Source of the DNA: Bacillus sp. FJAT-18017
GTDB taxonomy: Bacteria > Bacillota > Bacilli > Bacillales > Cytobacillaceae
DNA: 64,000 nt
Direction of reading: 5' to 3'
Assembly: GCF_001278805.1 (NCBI RefSeq)
Contig: NZ_CP012602.1
Location: forward strand, 2,944,001-3,008,000
Shown one piece after another: positions 33,457 through 42,497 of this stretch. Below the pieces are notes generated by a model, which saw only the letters and a program-made list of their open reading frames with translations, was not told where the DNA came from and searched no databases. Both the position numbers and the translations under genes were made by a program. Every line of letters begins with the position of its first letter. Positions within the stretch are counted from its first letter, which is position 1.

Positions 33457-35088
33457 TTATTCTTCATCCATAAATGGATAAGCTACTTCTGTAGTTGGAG
33501 CAAAGTTTTCTTTGATAACGCGAGGGCTGGTCCAACGAATCATGTTGAATACAGAACCTGCTTTATCGTTTGTTCCTGATCCACGGGAACCGCCGAATGG
33601 CTGCTGGTTGATCATAGCGCCAGTTGGCTTGTCATTGATGTAGAAGTTACCTGCTGCTCCGGACAAGCGGCGTTCCAGATGCATGATTGCCTGGCGATCT
33701 TGTGCAAAGATAGCACCAGTTAATGCATACATGGAAGCTGTATCCACTGCATCCAATGTTTCTTCCAGTTTGTCATTCTCATAAACGTAAATGGTGAGGA
33801 CTGGTCCGAAAATCTCTTCACACAACGTTTTGAAGTTTGGATTCTTCGTCAGAATGATGGTCGGCTGGATGAAATATCCTTTAGAATCATCATACGTACC
33901 GCCAGCAAGTATTTCTGCGTCTTCAGAAGCTTTTGCAGCTTCAATGTAGCTGACAATTGAATCAAATGCAGGCTTGTCGATGACAGCTCCCATGAAGTTC
34001 CTGAAGTCGCGGACATCGCCGACTTTAATTTTCGCAACTTCTTCCAACATGCCAGCTTTTACTTCTTCCCACATGCTTGCAGGAATGTAAGCACGGGAAG
34101 CTGCTGAACATTTTTGTCCCTGGTATTCAAATGCACCGCGGACAAGGTTGGCTACAACTTTATCAGCTTGCGCACTTTCGTGTGCAAAGACAAAGTCTTT
34201 ACCGCCTGTTTCCCCAATTAGGCGAGGATACGAGTGGTATCTATGGATGTTTTCGCCAACTGTTTTCCAAATTGTCTGGAACGTGCTTGTTGATCCAGTA
34301 AAGTGGAATCCGGACATACGAGGATCCGTCAGTACCACTTCTGATACCTGTGAACCACGTGATGGAACGAAATTGATAACACCTTTTGGCAATCCTGCTT
34401 CTTCAAGGATTCGCATAAAGTAGTAGTTTGCAAGGATCGAAGTTGATGCTGGCTTCCAAACAACCACGTTACCCATCATCGCAGGTGCTGCAGGCAGGTT
34501 CCCGCCAATTGCTGTGAAGTTGAATGGAGAAATCGCCAATACGAAGCCATCCAATGGACGGTAATCTGTACGATTCCAAATATTCTTCATGCTTGCAGGC
34601 TGGATTTGATAGATTTGATTTGCGTAATCGACACCAAAACGCAAGAAGTCTATCAATTCCTGTGCAGAATCGATTTCTGCCTGGTAAGCTGTTTTGGACT
34701 GGCCAAGCATAGTTGCAGCATTCATGACATCACGGTATGGACCAGAGATTAGGTCGGCTGCTTTAAGGAAAATAGCTGCACGGTGTTCCCATGCCATATT
34801 TGCCCATTCTTCTTTCGCAGCCATTGCTGCTTCAATTGCATCACGCAGTTCTTTTTCCCCGGCCTGGGAGTAGTTGGCAAGAACATGCTGATGGTCATGC
34901 GGCATAACAACTTGCTTGATTGTATCTGTCTTTACATCCTGGCCATTTATAATGACAGGGATCTCAACTTTGGTTTCAGATTGTCGTTTTAATTCAGCTT
35001 TTAAGGTTTCCCGTTCTTTTGTACCTGGTGCATATGTGTTGCCAGGCTCATTTGTAGGTGTCGGGATTTTAAAAATTCCATTACTCAT
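33457..35088 (-). CDS. pruA: L-glutamate gamma-semialdehyde (delta-1-pyrroline-5-carboxylate) dehydrogenase
   Basis: 543 aa aldehyde dehydrogenase that oxidises P5C/glutamate semialdehyde to glutamate with NAD+, the second step of proline and arginine catabolism. The catalytic Cys is in G-Q-K-C-S-A-A-S-R, the general-base Glu in G-E-T-G-G-K-D, and N-F-T-A-I-G-G-N in the NAD domain. The length and sequence resemble the eukaryote-like ALDH4 type rather than the 515-aa B. subtilis RocA. No proline dehydrogenase is adjacent. Confidence 0.9.
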   Translation of the reverse strand: MSNGIFKIPTPTNEPGNTYAPGTKERETLKAELKRQSETKVEIPVIINGQDVKTDTIKQVVMPHDHQHVLANYSQAGEKELRDAIEAAMAAKEEWANMAWEHRAAIFLKAADLISGPYRDVMNAATMLGQSKTAYQAEIDSAQELIDFLRFGVDYANQIYQIQPASMKNIWNRTDYRPLDGFVLAISPFNFTAIGGNLPAAPAMMGNVVVWKPASTSILANYYFMRILEEAGLPKGVINFVPSRGSQVSEVVLTDPRMSGFHFTGSTSTFQTIWKTVGENIHRYHSYPRLIGETGGKDFVFAHESAQADKVVANLVRGAFEYQGQKCSAASRAYIPASMWEEVKAGMLEEVAKIKVGDVRDFRNFMGAVIDKPAFDSIVSYIEAAKASEDAEILAGGTYDDSKGYFIQPTIILTKNPNFKTLCEEIFGPVLTIYVYENDKLEETLDAVDTASMYALTGAIFAQDRQAIMHLERRLSGAAGNFYINDKPTGAMINQQPFGGSRGSGTNDKAGSVFNMIRWTSPRVIKENFAPTTEVAYPFMDEE

Positions 35089-35202
35089 TCGTACCCATCC
35101 CCTTCTGCAATAAAATTATATAGGTATAACTACTCATACCGACAAATTATAACATACTTTAACGAATCTTGCCTTCTTTGTCTCTCCAAAAGTGCTTTAC
35201 CT

Positions 35203-35946
35203 TTAAAGCACCCATTTTTGGATTGCTTTTGCAACTCCATCTTCTGTGTTTGGTGCGGTGACCCAGTCTGCTGCCTCCTTGACTACGTCCTGGGCATTGC
35301 CCATCGCGATGCCAAGCCCTGCTTCTTTTATCATAAGTATGTCATTCAGGCTGTCACCGACTGCCATCACGTTTTCCATTTTGATCGAAAGCAGATCGCA
35401 CACCTGATTCAACGCTGCGGCCTTATTGATCCCGACAGAATTAACCTCGATATTGGTCGGGCTTGAGTTGCTGACTTCGAGCTCGCCTTTTTCCTTGAGC
35501 AACGCTAAAATTGCCGCCCTAATTTCATCGTTTGGTATATCAAAACCAAACTTCAACCATTCACGCTGATCGAAGTCGTCCGGCATCTTCTCTCTGAAAA
35601 CCCCGTTTGTGCTGATTGCCCAGAACTTAGTTTTATGTTCAGTAGATAGATCGTGCATCCACTTCATTAATGGAATGCTGACAGGGTTTCGGGCAACGAG
35701 CTCTCCATCCGGCCCCCAAACTTCTGCACCATTTACGGTCACCAGGTATGAGGATAATTGCAGGGATACTGCATATTCCTTGCAAGTCGCCAGGCTCCGC
35801 CCTGTACTAAGGACAACCTTTACACCTTTAGCCTCCGCCTGCCTAATAGCTTCACGATTTGCCTCCGAAACTTTGTGCACTTCATTCAGCAATGTTCCAT
35901 CCATATCCAATGCAATCAGTTTAATGTCTAGCTGGTCTTTATTCAT
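35203..35946 (-). CDS. Cof-type HAD-IIB phosphatase
   Basis: 247 aa. HAD motif 1 is A-L-D-M-D-G-T-L-L (about residue 12), motif 2 S-T-G-R-S, and motif 4 G-D-S-L-N-D-I-L-M-I with the following A-M-G-N-A. The cap is short. Cof-type enzymes remove phosphate from sugar phosphates, FMN or PLP; the substrate cannot be told. GGAGTG precedes the ATG. Confidence 0.85.
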   Translation of the reverse strand: MNKDQLDIKLIALDMDGTLLNEVHKVSEANREAIRQAEAKGVKVVLSTGRSLATCKEYAVSLQLSSYLVTVNGAEVWGPDGELVARNPVSIPLMKWMHDLSTEHKTKFWAISTNGVFREKMPDDFDQREWLKFGFDIPNDEIRAAILALLKEKGELEVSNSSPTNIEVNSVGINKAAALNQVCDLLSIKMENVMAVGDSLNDILMIKEAGLGIAMGNAQDVVKEAADWVTAPNTEDGVAKAIQKWVL

Positions 35947-36045
35947 GCTTCACACTCCATGGCTTGTTTAGTTTCTCTTCTATAAATACTAGCATGATAA
36001 AAGAAGTATTTAAAACAAGAGGCCTCTCAATCGTTTTGGACTTGA

Positions 36046-36090
36046 AAAAACTAAAAGCAACAGGACTCTTTTACGGTCCTGTTGCTTAAT
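36046..36090 (-). terminator. Rho-independent terminator
   Basis: Perfect 12-bp arms AAGCAACAGGAC (36055-36066) and GTCCTGTTGCTT (36076-36087); on the minus strand TTAGTTTTTTC follows. The nearest upstream gene on that strand is the PBP, ending at 36503, with the GC-rich element lying in between. Confidence 0.85.
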
Positions 36091-36112
36091 GGTTTTCATT
36101 TAACTTTTAAGC

Positions 36113-36478
36113 TATGTTAAACACGTTGTTGATTTCCACTCCACAAAGGAAAGCTTCTGGGAATAAACATCGCAGGGACAGGCGCCCTTTGCCTGTCACG
36201 AGGCGCTTCGCTTTCCACGGGCGGCCTGGGAGCCTGTCTAGCTGCGGCTCCTAGCTCCTCGAGGTCGCTTCGGTCCTTCAGCGCTTGTCGGAGCTGGGCA
36301 GTCGCCTTCGCTTTCATTTCTCCTCAGCGCGAGCGCCTGTGGGGTCTCCCACTGACCTTTTCTCCCGTAGGACGTTGGGTAATCTTCCCAGAAAAAGCAC
36401 CGCAGGAGAAAATGCGGTCTTTGCATTTTCGAACGAGTCTTCGCGCCTTCCGCTCCAACCAACAATGCTAATAAATCA
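36113..36478 (-). repeat. GC-rich modular repeat, copy 1
   Basis: This stretch matches the copy at 61.57-61.95 kb in reverse orientation over most of its length: GGAGCGGAAGGCGCGAAGAC, TCGTTCGAAAATGCAAA, CGTCCTACGGGAGAAAAGG, TCAGTGGGAGACCCC, then GAGGAGCTAGGAGCCGCAG. It is far richer in GC than its surroundings and full of inverted repeats. It has about 57 extra bases near its right-reading end, with a GACAGGC/GCCTGTC hairpin, that copy 2 lacks. It probably gives a structured RNA or is a non-autonomous mobile repeat. Similar GC-rich repeats are, to my recollection, widespread in Bacillaceae. Confidence 0.85.
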
Positions 36479-36502
36479 AAAATATCCACTAACAGCTAAC
36501 TT

Positions 36503-38671
36503 TTAAGGGGTTGTAGCGCTATTTTCAGCTGGCTCGTTTTCTTTTTGCCGCTTTTCTTTAAGCTCAAAATACGCATCGAGCACTTTTTTTCCAATCGTGC
36601 TATTATAACCGGGACCGCGGCTTCCTGAATAAGCCCATGGCACAACGACCGCCATTGCCACTTCCGGTTTATCAGCCGGAGCATAGCTGACCAGGCTGAG
36701 ATTCATAACCGCAGGAGGGATTTTCCCGAAGTTTTTCCGCTCAAAGCCATCATAAAAAGATTCAGCAGTTCCGGTTTTTCCAGCTGGATTGTATGCTGCT
36801 TTGGAGAATGTTCGAGTTGCTGTTCCTTCAGAACCATGCATGACGCGCCAGAACCCTTTATGGATTTGATCAATCCAAACCTGACTGCCATCGAGTTTGT
36901 TCAAGACCTTCGGCTGAAACTCCTTGATCAAGGGGCCGAGTTCCTTATTATCCAATTCCGGCTCGCGTATCTCTTTTAAAATATGGAGTTGAACCCTTTT
37001 TCCTCCATTGGCAATTGTGGAAACATATTGCGCCAGCTGCATCGGGGTATACGTATCATACTGGCCAATCGCCAAGTCTAGCAGCTTGCCCCCTTCTAAT
37101 GGACCCGGGAATCCCGCCGACTCTCCAGGAAGGTCAATGCCTGTTCTGGTTCCTAGCCCCAACTGGCCGAATGATGATCTCATTTTATTAAAACCATCCA
37201 AATTTATACTTAAAGGCTGATTGGGTTTATAAAATGCTCCTCCAATTTTTATCGCAATGTGAAACATATAGACGTTTGAGGAAAGCTCAAGGGCCCTAAT
37301 ATCATTAGTTGTGCCAATCCCAGCTTTCCATGAAGATTTTTCATCTGTATCTTTAATCAGTAAGGGGGCGTCATAAAATGTAGAACCGGGTACTATCACA
37401 CCTTCTTTAAATCCTGTATATATGGTTGCTCCTTTTACAGCAGAACCGACATTATAGGATGTGGTAAAGGTACCTAAGGCATAATCGCCCATTTCATACT
37501 TTCCCGTTTCCTTATCTCTCTCAATCTTTTTCCCGGCCATGGTCAGGATCTCGCCGGTATGTGGATTGGTAAGGACAACAAATGCCCTATCAAGAAGAGG
37601 TGAACTGCCGCTTCTTTTTCCAGCCCATAGTTCGTCTTCAATTATTTTCTCAACAGCTCTCTGCAGGTCCATGTCAATGGTTAGGACAATGTCCTTTCCC
37701 CGTTTTCCCTCTGACACAAGCTTCGTCTCAATAATTGTCCCTTTCTTATCTGTTTCGTTTTTGACTTGGGCCTTCTGGCCTCGGAGAATATCCTCATATT
37801 GCTGTTCGATATAGCTTGTACCAACTCTGTCGTTCCTGCTGTATCCCCTCGACATATAGTAGTCGAGCCTTTGTTTCGGAAGCCCCTTTTCATCATCAGA
37901 TACATTACCGAGAATCGATCTGAGGGTGTCCCCGAATACATGCTTCCGTTTCCAATCAGTCGTCGTATCTACTCCGGGAAGATCTTCAAGGTTCTCACTT
38001 ACCGCAGCGAACTCCTTATCGGTTACGATTTCAGCATCTTTATCATCTTCAGGGCTTTTCTGATTTCTGCCGCTTTTAACGATTTGAGGCGACTGCGCAT
38101 AGCCTGCTTTAAACTTCCTGTAAATAGCGAGCACTTCCATTTCAGTTCTGTCGCTCGTGATGCTTTCAAGTTCGGCTTTTGTCACCCGTTCTACTTGAAG
38201 CCGGTAAATATCCTTGTCTTTCAATTTCTTTTCATCATATAAATCCCATTCTTTTATGGTTATTTTAGCTTTTGCCTCTTTCTCGTTATTCAAAAGCCAG
38301 TAATCTATTAATTCCCACTCGGGTATTTTCCCCGGCTTTTTATCAATCAGTTTTGCCAGTTTCCTGGCAGTTTCAAGCATTTCTTCTGGTTTGGTGTTCT
38401 GGTATTTCGTATAAATAATTGCATTTAAAGGAGTATTATCCACGATAATATTTTTGTTCCGGTCATACATCTTCCCCCTGGGAACAGGATATTTTACAGT
38501 AACATCCTCAGTCCGTTCTACTTCTCTCTTAAAATCATTGCCATACACAATTTGGACGATGCCTAGCCGAACAATCAACATGGAAAACAATACAAATACA
38601 CCTAGGAACAGCAGGTTCAACCTGAGAGGTACATATCGCTTTTTCTTTTTCTTTTGCTTCAAATTCTTCAC
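36503..38671 (-). CDS. Class B penicillin-binding protein (peptidoglycan transpeptidase)
   Basis: 722 aa with an N-terminal basic tail, one membrane anchor (about 16-42), a dimerisation domain and a transpeptidase domain. The active-site motifs are S-A-V-K (Ser 410), S-S-N (464-466) and K-T-G (632-634). It resembles B. subtilis PbpA/PbpH, which support cell elongation. The protein has a long charged insert at about 195-245. The GTG first codon is close to its ribosome site and a TTG four codons on is an alternative. Confidence 0.9.
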   Translation of the reverse strand: MKNLKQKKKKKRYVPLRLNLLFLGVFVLFSMLIVRLGIVQIVYGNDFKREVERTEDVTVKYPVPRGKMYDRNKNIIVDNTPLNAIIYTKYQNTKPEEMLETARKLAKLIDKKPGKIPEWELIDYWLLNNEKEAKAKITIKEWDLYDEKKLKDKDIYRLQVERVTKAELESITSDRTEMEVLAIYRKFKAGYAQSPQIVKSGRNQKSPEDDKDAEIVTDKEFAAVSENLEDLPGVDTTTDWKRKHVFGDTLRSILGNVSDDEKGLPKQRLDYYMSRGYSRNDRVGTSYIEQQYEDILRGQKAQVKNETDKKGTIIETKLVSEGKRGKDIVLTIDMDLQRAVEKIIEDELWAGKRSGSSPLLDRAFVVLTNPHTGEILTMAGKKIERDKETGKYEMGDYALGTFTTSYNVGSAVKGATIYTGFKEGVIVPGSTFYDAPLLIKDTDEKSSWKAGIGTTNDIRALELSSNVYMFHIAIKIGGAFYKPNQPLSINLDGFNKMRSSFGQLGLGTRTGIDLPGESAGFPGPLEGGKLLDLAIGQYDTYTPMQLAQYVSTIANGGKRVQLHILKEIREPELDNKELGPLIKEFQPKVLNKLDGSQVWIDQIHKGFWRVMHGSEGTATRTFSKAAYNPAGKTGTAESFYDGFERKNFGKIPPAVMNLSLVSYAPADKPEVAMAVVVPWAYSGSRGPGYNSTIGKKVLDAYFELKEKRQKENEPAENSATTP

Positions 38672-38764
38672 ATCCTAGCATCTATATATTTCCATTTTAT
38701 CGGCAATAGGTTACTTTTACCATAACAATCTGCTGGAATTTGTAGAATTGTTAGTTATTTGTGT

Positions 38765-38802
38765 AAAAAAACAAGGGAACCCGCCGCTGGCTCCCTTGTT
38801 TC
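38765..38802 (-). terminator. Rho-independent terminator after kyn operon
   Basis: Arms AACAAGGGAACC / GGCTCCCTTGTT with one mismatch; on the minus strand followed by TTTTTTTACAC. It lies about 80 bp past the kynA stop. Confidence 0.9.
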
Positions 38803-38883
38803 TTTGTTTATAATTATTCCTAACGTGAAATACCACGGTTAACCGTTGGTAATAAGAATCCTCTATCCTCCCACGCCACTAAC

Positions 38884-39729
38884 CTAAAGTTCTGTTCTGA
38901 TTGCCCATAGCTCAGGGAAAAATCGCTGGTCGAGCACTTTTTTCAGGTAGCCTACTCCAGATGAGCCGCCGGTCCCCTTCTTGAAGCCTATGATTCTTTC
39001 AACCGTCTTCATATGGCGGAAGCGCCATTGCTGGAGCCAGTCTTCGATATCAACCAGCTTTTCGGCGAGCTCGTACAGTTCCCAATAGACTTTCGGGTTT
39101 TTGTAGACTATCATCCAAGCAGCTTTGACAGACTCGTTCTCCTTGTACGCCTTTGTAAAATCCCGTTGCAGAACCTCTTCATCCACTGGAATCCCGGCCC
39201 TATGAAGCGCATCGATTGCCACATCATAGAGTCCGGGAGCTTCGTACGCTTTTTGGAGCACCTCCAATAACTCGGAATCCTTTTGATAGATTTTGAGGAT
39301 GTGAGGTGTTTTGTAACCAAGCGCGAATTCAAGCATTCTGTATTGAAATGATTGAAAGCCTGAAGCCTGGCCAAGGGAATCGCGGAACTCCGTATATTCA
39401 GAAGGCGTCAGTGTCGAAAGGACATCCCAGGCCTGAATAATTTGTGATTGGGTCTTTGAGACACGGGCCAGGTTTTTTTGAGCAGAAGCCAGGTCGCCTT
39501 TTTTTATAGAAACAATTGCCGCTTGAACTTCATGGAGAATCAGTTTCATCCATAGCTCGGTCACCTGGTGGATGATAATAAATAACATTTCATCATGATG
39601 GCCGGTCAAGCGACTTTGTGCTGACAGAATTTTATCCAGCTGCAAGTATTCACCGTAGGTCATATTATTCGAAAAATCGGTATGGATGGTTGATTCAGAT
39701 TTGGTTGCATTGATTTCTTCGTTGCTCAT
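38884..39729 (-). CDS. kynA: Tryptophan 2,3-dioxygenase
   Basis: 281 aa haem enzyme that opens the indole ring of tryptophan to N-formylkynurenine. The signature [13 protein letters not shown] is present (about residues 49-61), and Q-F-R/S-F-Q-Y-R-type residues follow. The start overlaps the kynB stop by 4 bp (ATGA). It is the last gene of kynU-kynB-kynA, with a strong terminator after it. Confidence 0.95.
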   Translation of the reverse strand: MSNEEINATKSESTIHTDFSNNMTYGEYLQLDKILSAQSRLTGHHDEMLFIIIHQVTELWMKLILHEVQAAIVSIKKGDLASAQKNLARVSKTQSQIIQAWDVLSTLTPSEYTEFRDSLGQASGFQSFQYRMLEFALGYKTPHILKIYQKDSELLEVLQKAYEAPGLYDVAIDALHRAGIPVDEEVLQRDFTKAYKENESVKAAWMIVYKNPKVYWELYELAEKLVDIEDWLQQWRFRHMKTVERIIGFKKGTGGSSGVGYLKKVLDQRFFPELWAIRTEL

Positions 39730-40364
39730 GCAGATCCCCCTTCCAGTCTTCTAAGCACTGCACGGACTGGGCTTCCGTCAGCATCTTTTAGCGGAAGCGG
39801 CAGTGCAATCAGCTCATACTCACCATCTTCCACCCTATCAAGCATGATGTTTTCCAAAATATGAATCCGATGCTGATGAAAGGCATGGTGCGTTTCCATG
39901 TCCTTGCTGTCGAGCGGGTCAACGGACGGGACATCGACGCCGATTAAGATAACGCCCTTTTCACCAAGATAAGCCGCAATGTCTGCTTCAATGACCGGAA
40001 TCTTTTCAGGAAATAGCTGCGGGTTATTCGGGATGGATGTTTTCAATAACAGCCGCTTCACTCCGTCCAGGTTGAAACTACTTAGAGCATTTCTATCAAT
40101 CCTGGAAAAAGAAGAAACATCTATCACCCGGGCAGCCCCAATAAACACCTCAATATCAAGGTCGATGATTTTGGCGCCACTATTATCAAAATGAAACGGC
40201 GCGTCAACATGGGTTCCTGTGTGAAGGCTTGTGGTGATACGGCCGATGTTGACGGAGCCCGTTTGTTCCTTTGTAAAAGCAGTTTCATAGCTAAATGGCG
40301 TGTCACCTGGCCAATGGCCAATTGTATCATCTAGTGGTTGTGAAATATCGATCCATTTTTTCAT
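39726..40364 (-). CDS. kynB: Kynurenine formamidase (arylformamidase)
   Basis: 212 aa metal-dependent cyclase-family enzyme that hydrolyses N-formylkynurenine to kynurenine. The metal motif is [11 protein letters not shown] (about residues 49-59). It overlaps kynU and kynA by 4 bp each, so the operon is tightly coupled. Confidence 0.95.
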   Translation of the reverse strand: MKKWIDISQPLDDTIGHWPGDTPFSYETAFTKEQTGSVNIGRITTSLHTGTHVDAPFHFDNSGAKIIDLDIEVFIGAARVIDVSSFSRIDRNALSSFNLDGVKRLLLKTSIPNNPQLFPEKIPVIEADIAAYLGEKGVILIGVDVPSVDPLDSKDMETHHAFHQHRIHILENIMLDRVEDGEYELIALPLPLKDADGSPVRAVLRRLEGGSA

Positions 40365-41632
40365 GCCACAACTCCGCGTTTGTTTTCGAACTGCTTGTAT
40401 TTTTCATCGACCATAATTGCTTTTAGAATTTGGACGGTATTCCAGACGTCCTCGAATGTATTGTAGAGGGCTGCCGGTGCAAGCCGGATTCCATTCGGCG
40501 AGCGAAAATCCGGGATGACTCCATCCGCCTTCAGTGCCTTGCAAATCCTCGCTGCTTCCGGATGCTCCAGAAAGATATGCCCTCCGCGTGTTTTAAAATC
40601 CAGAGGATTTCGTATAATCAATCCATGGTTTTTCAATTCACTTTCTATCAAGCGCATAAGATATTCTGTCAATCCCAGTGATTTTTTTCGAATTTCTGCC
40701 ATGCCAGCCTCTTTGAACATTTCAAGAGAACCGATTAGTGGAGCCATGCTGAGAATGTTTGGTGTGCCAATCTGAAATGCTCCAGCATCATCCGCTGGAG
40801 TCAGCGCGTGTTCCATATCGAATTGCTTTTCCTTGTTGGAGCTGAACCAGCCGGCAAGACCTGGCACTGTTCCGAAATGGCGGTTGTTTACGTATAGGCC
40901 GCCAGAGGCTCCCGGTCCTCCGTTTAAATGTTTGTATGTGCACCAAAACGCGAAGTCGACATCCCAACTGCTAAGCTCATGAGGAATTGCCCCAATCGAA
41001 TGGCAAAGGTCGAAACCGATCGGGATACCACGTTTGTGCGCTTCTTTTGTTAAAAGCTCGATATCAAGGACTTGACCGCTCCGGTACAATACACCAGGCA
41101 GAACAATCAAGGCAATATCCTCCGACATGGCACCGATGATGTCTTCCTCTCGCAGTGTTTGGCCGTCACGGCTTTTCACTCGAATTAGATGCTCATCCGG
41201 GTCAAAACCTTTTAATTGAAGCTGGCTTTGCAGGGCATAAATATCGCTGGGAAAATTGAGTTCGTCCGCGAGAATCTTTGTTCTTTTTCCGGAAGGTTTG
41301 TAAAATGTTGCAGCAAGCTGGTGAAGGTTCGCCGTGGTAGTCCCAGTTACAATCACTTCCTCGGCAGCTGCTCCAACAAGCGGAGCCATCTTTGCCCCGA
41401 GAGTTTCGGCGAGGTAAAACCAGGGATTTTCCCCGGAAGTCCAGCCGTCAATTCCAAGCGTTTTCCACGATTCCATAAGTTGAAGCAGGGACGCCTCTGC
41501 CCTTTTCGAAAGAAGCCCCAGAGAATTGCCATCCACGTAAATCATCCCTTTGTTTATATAAAATTCATCCCTGAACCTTGCAAGCGGGTCCTGCCGGTCA
41601 AGTTCTTTTGCAAATTCATATGTAATGTCCAC
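40361..41632 (-). CDS. kynU: Kynureninase
   Basis: 423 aa PLP enzyme that cleaves kynurenine to anthranilate and alanine. The PLP lysine is in [13 protein letters not shown] frame is open to 41641, but GTG at 41630-41632 has an AAAGG box at nine bases and was chosen. First gene of the operon; with kynB and kynA it turns tryptophan into anthranilate. The promoter lies at 41672-41701. Confidence 0.95.
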   Translation of the reverse strand: MDITYEFAKELDRQDPLARFRDEFYINKGMIYVDGNSLGLLSKRAEASLLQLMESWKTLGIDGWTSGENPWFYLAETLGAKMAPLVGAAAEEVIVTGTTTANLHQLAATFYKPSGKRTKILADELNFPSDIYALQSQLQLKGFDPDEHLIRVKSRDGQTLREEDIIGAMSEDIALIVLPGVLYRSGQVLDIELLTKEAHKRGIPIGFDLCHSIGAIPHELSSWDVDFAFWCTYKHLNGGPGASGGLYVNNRHFGTVPGLAGWFSSNKEKQFDMEHALTPADDAGAFQIGTPNILSMAPLIGSLEMFKEAGMAEIRKKSLGLTEYLMRLIESELKNHGLIIRNPLDFKTRGGHIFLEHPEAARICKALKADGVIPDFRSPNGIRLAPAALYNTFEDVWNTVQILKAIMVDEKYKQFENKRGVVA

Positions 41633-41671
41633 AAAAACCAACCTTTCAGAAAATTTAATCCATTTAATAAA

Positions 41672-41701
41672 ATTATAGGGGTTTGCTTATCATGCCGTCA
41701 A
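41672..41701 (-). promoter_or_regulatory. SigA-type promoter of the kyn operon
   Basis: On the minus strand TTGACG (41696-41701) and TATAAT (41672-41677), with an 18-bp spacer. It gives a predicted start near 41665 and a 5' leader of about 33 bases. There is no room for a tryptophan attenuator there. Confidence 0.7.
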
Positions 41702-41775
41702 AAATTTCAAGAATAGAGGATTTTCACATTGCAAGAGAGAATACTATTTTCTATGACTGGAAAGGGGTTGTATAA

Positions 41776-42183
41776 ATGAAACAGCATATTACGCCATATC
41801 TTAGTTTTAACGGAAATGCCCGCTCTGCTCTGGAAAAATATCAGGATGTTTTCGGGGGCGAACTTGAGGGTCTGCAAACGTACGGGGAGGCTGATTATCC
41901 AACACCGCCTGGAGCCAATGACCTTCTCATTCATGGCCGGTTCCGCAAAGGTGACCTGACCATCATGGTCTCAGATGCAGCTGCAGGACATGAAGTTACA
42001 ATAGGAAGCAATGTTTCACTTGTTCTGGAATTTGAAAGTGAGGAAGAAATCAGAAATGCCTATGAAAAGCTTTCTGATAACGGCACAGTTTACATGGAAC
42101 TGCAAAAAACATTCTGGGGAGCGACCTACGCCAAGGTCCGCGATGAATTCGGAATTACTTGGGAGCTGAACTTCCAGGAATAG
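41776..42183 (+). CDS. PhnB-like VOC family protein
   Basis: 135 aa, one glyoxalase/dioxygenase-fold domain, with the PhnB-type start I-T-P-Y-L-S-F-N-G-N-A and the end V-R-D-E-F-G-I-T-W-E-L-N. Ligand unknown. Divergent from kynU. A TTGCAA box with TATGAC 17 bp later may be its promoter. The downstream 21-bp array follows its stop. Confidence 0.8.
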   Translation: MKQHITPYLSFNGNARSALEKYQDVFGGELEGLQTYGEADYPTPPGANDLLIHGRFRKGDLTIMVSDAAAGHEVTIGSNVSLVLEFESEEEIRNAYEKLSDNGTVYMELQKTFWGATYAKVRDEFGITWELNFQE

Positions 42184-42274
42184 ATTTTATCGGAAGTCCG
42201 GCTGGTGCCGGGCTTTTTGATTTTGTTGATCGAAATCAGCTCTATTGTGCCGTTGGTTGGCAAACGCTAGCCTA

Positions 42275-42385
42275 TTATGTGCACTTTTTTAATCTCTATG
42301 GGCACTTTCTCGATTTCTATGGGCACTTTCTTTATTTCTATGGGCACTTTTTCGATTCCTATGGGCACTTATCTATTTCATGTAT
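42275..42385. repeat. Tandem array, 21-bp period, 5 units
   Basis: TATGGGCACTTTCTCGATTTC-like units, with GCACTT starting at 42281, 42302, 42323, 42344 and 42365, exactly 21 apart. It lies between convergent genes and before the ppc terminator. On the plus strand it stays open as Y-G-H-F-x-x-F heptads, but without start or ribosome site. There is no internal dyad. Confidence 0.9.
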
Positions 42386-42462
42386 TCTGGTTTTATTTTT
42401 ATGTAATTCATTTTTAGCGACTCCGCTACTAGTACTATTTACAGCTTACTACCGTCCAGGAA

Positions 42463-42494
42463 AAATAAGGCCCCCTTCTAAGAAGGGAGCCCCA
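42463..42494 (-). terminator. Rho-independent terminator after ppc
   Basis: On the minus strand, arms GGGGCTCCCTTCT / AGAAGGGGGCC, then TTATTTTTCC. It follows the ppc stop directly. Confidence 0.9.
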
Positions 42495-42497
42495 TTA

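Noticed and set aside
36117..36489. Open frames inside the GC-rich repeat copies (also at 61572-61803)
   Set aside because: They lack ribosome sites, differ between the two copies, and contain the structured repeat; not real genes.
38884..41641. Attenuator or T-box in front of the kyn operon
   Set aside because: The leader is only about 33 bases, too short for either.
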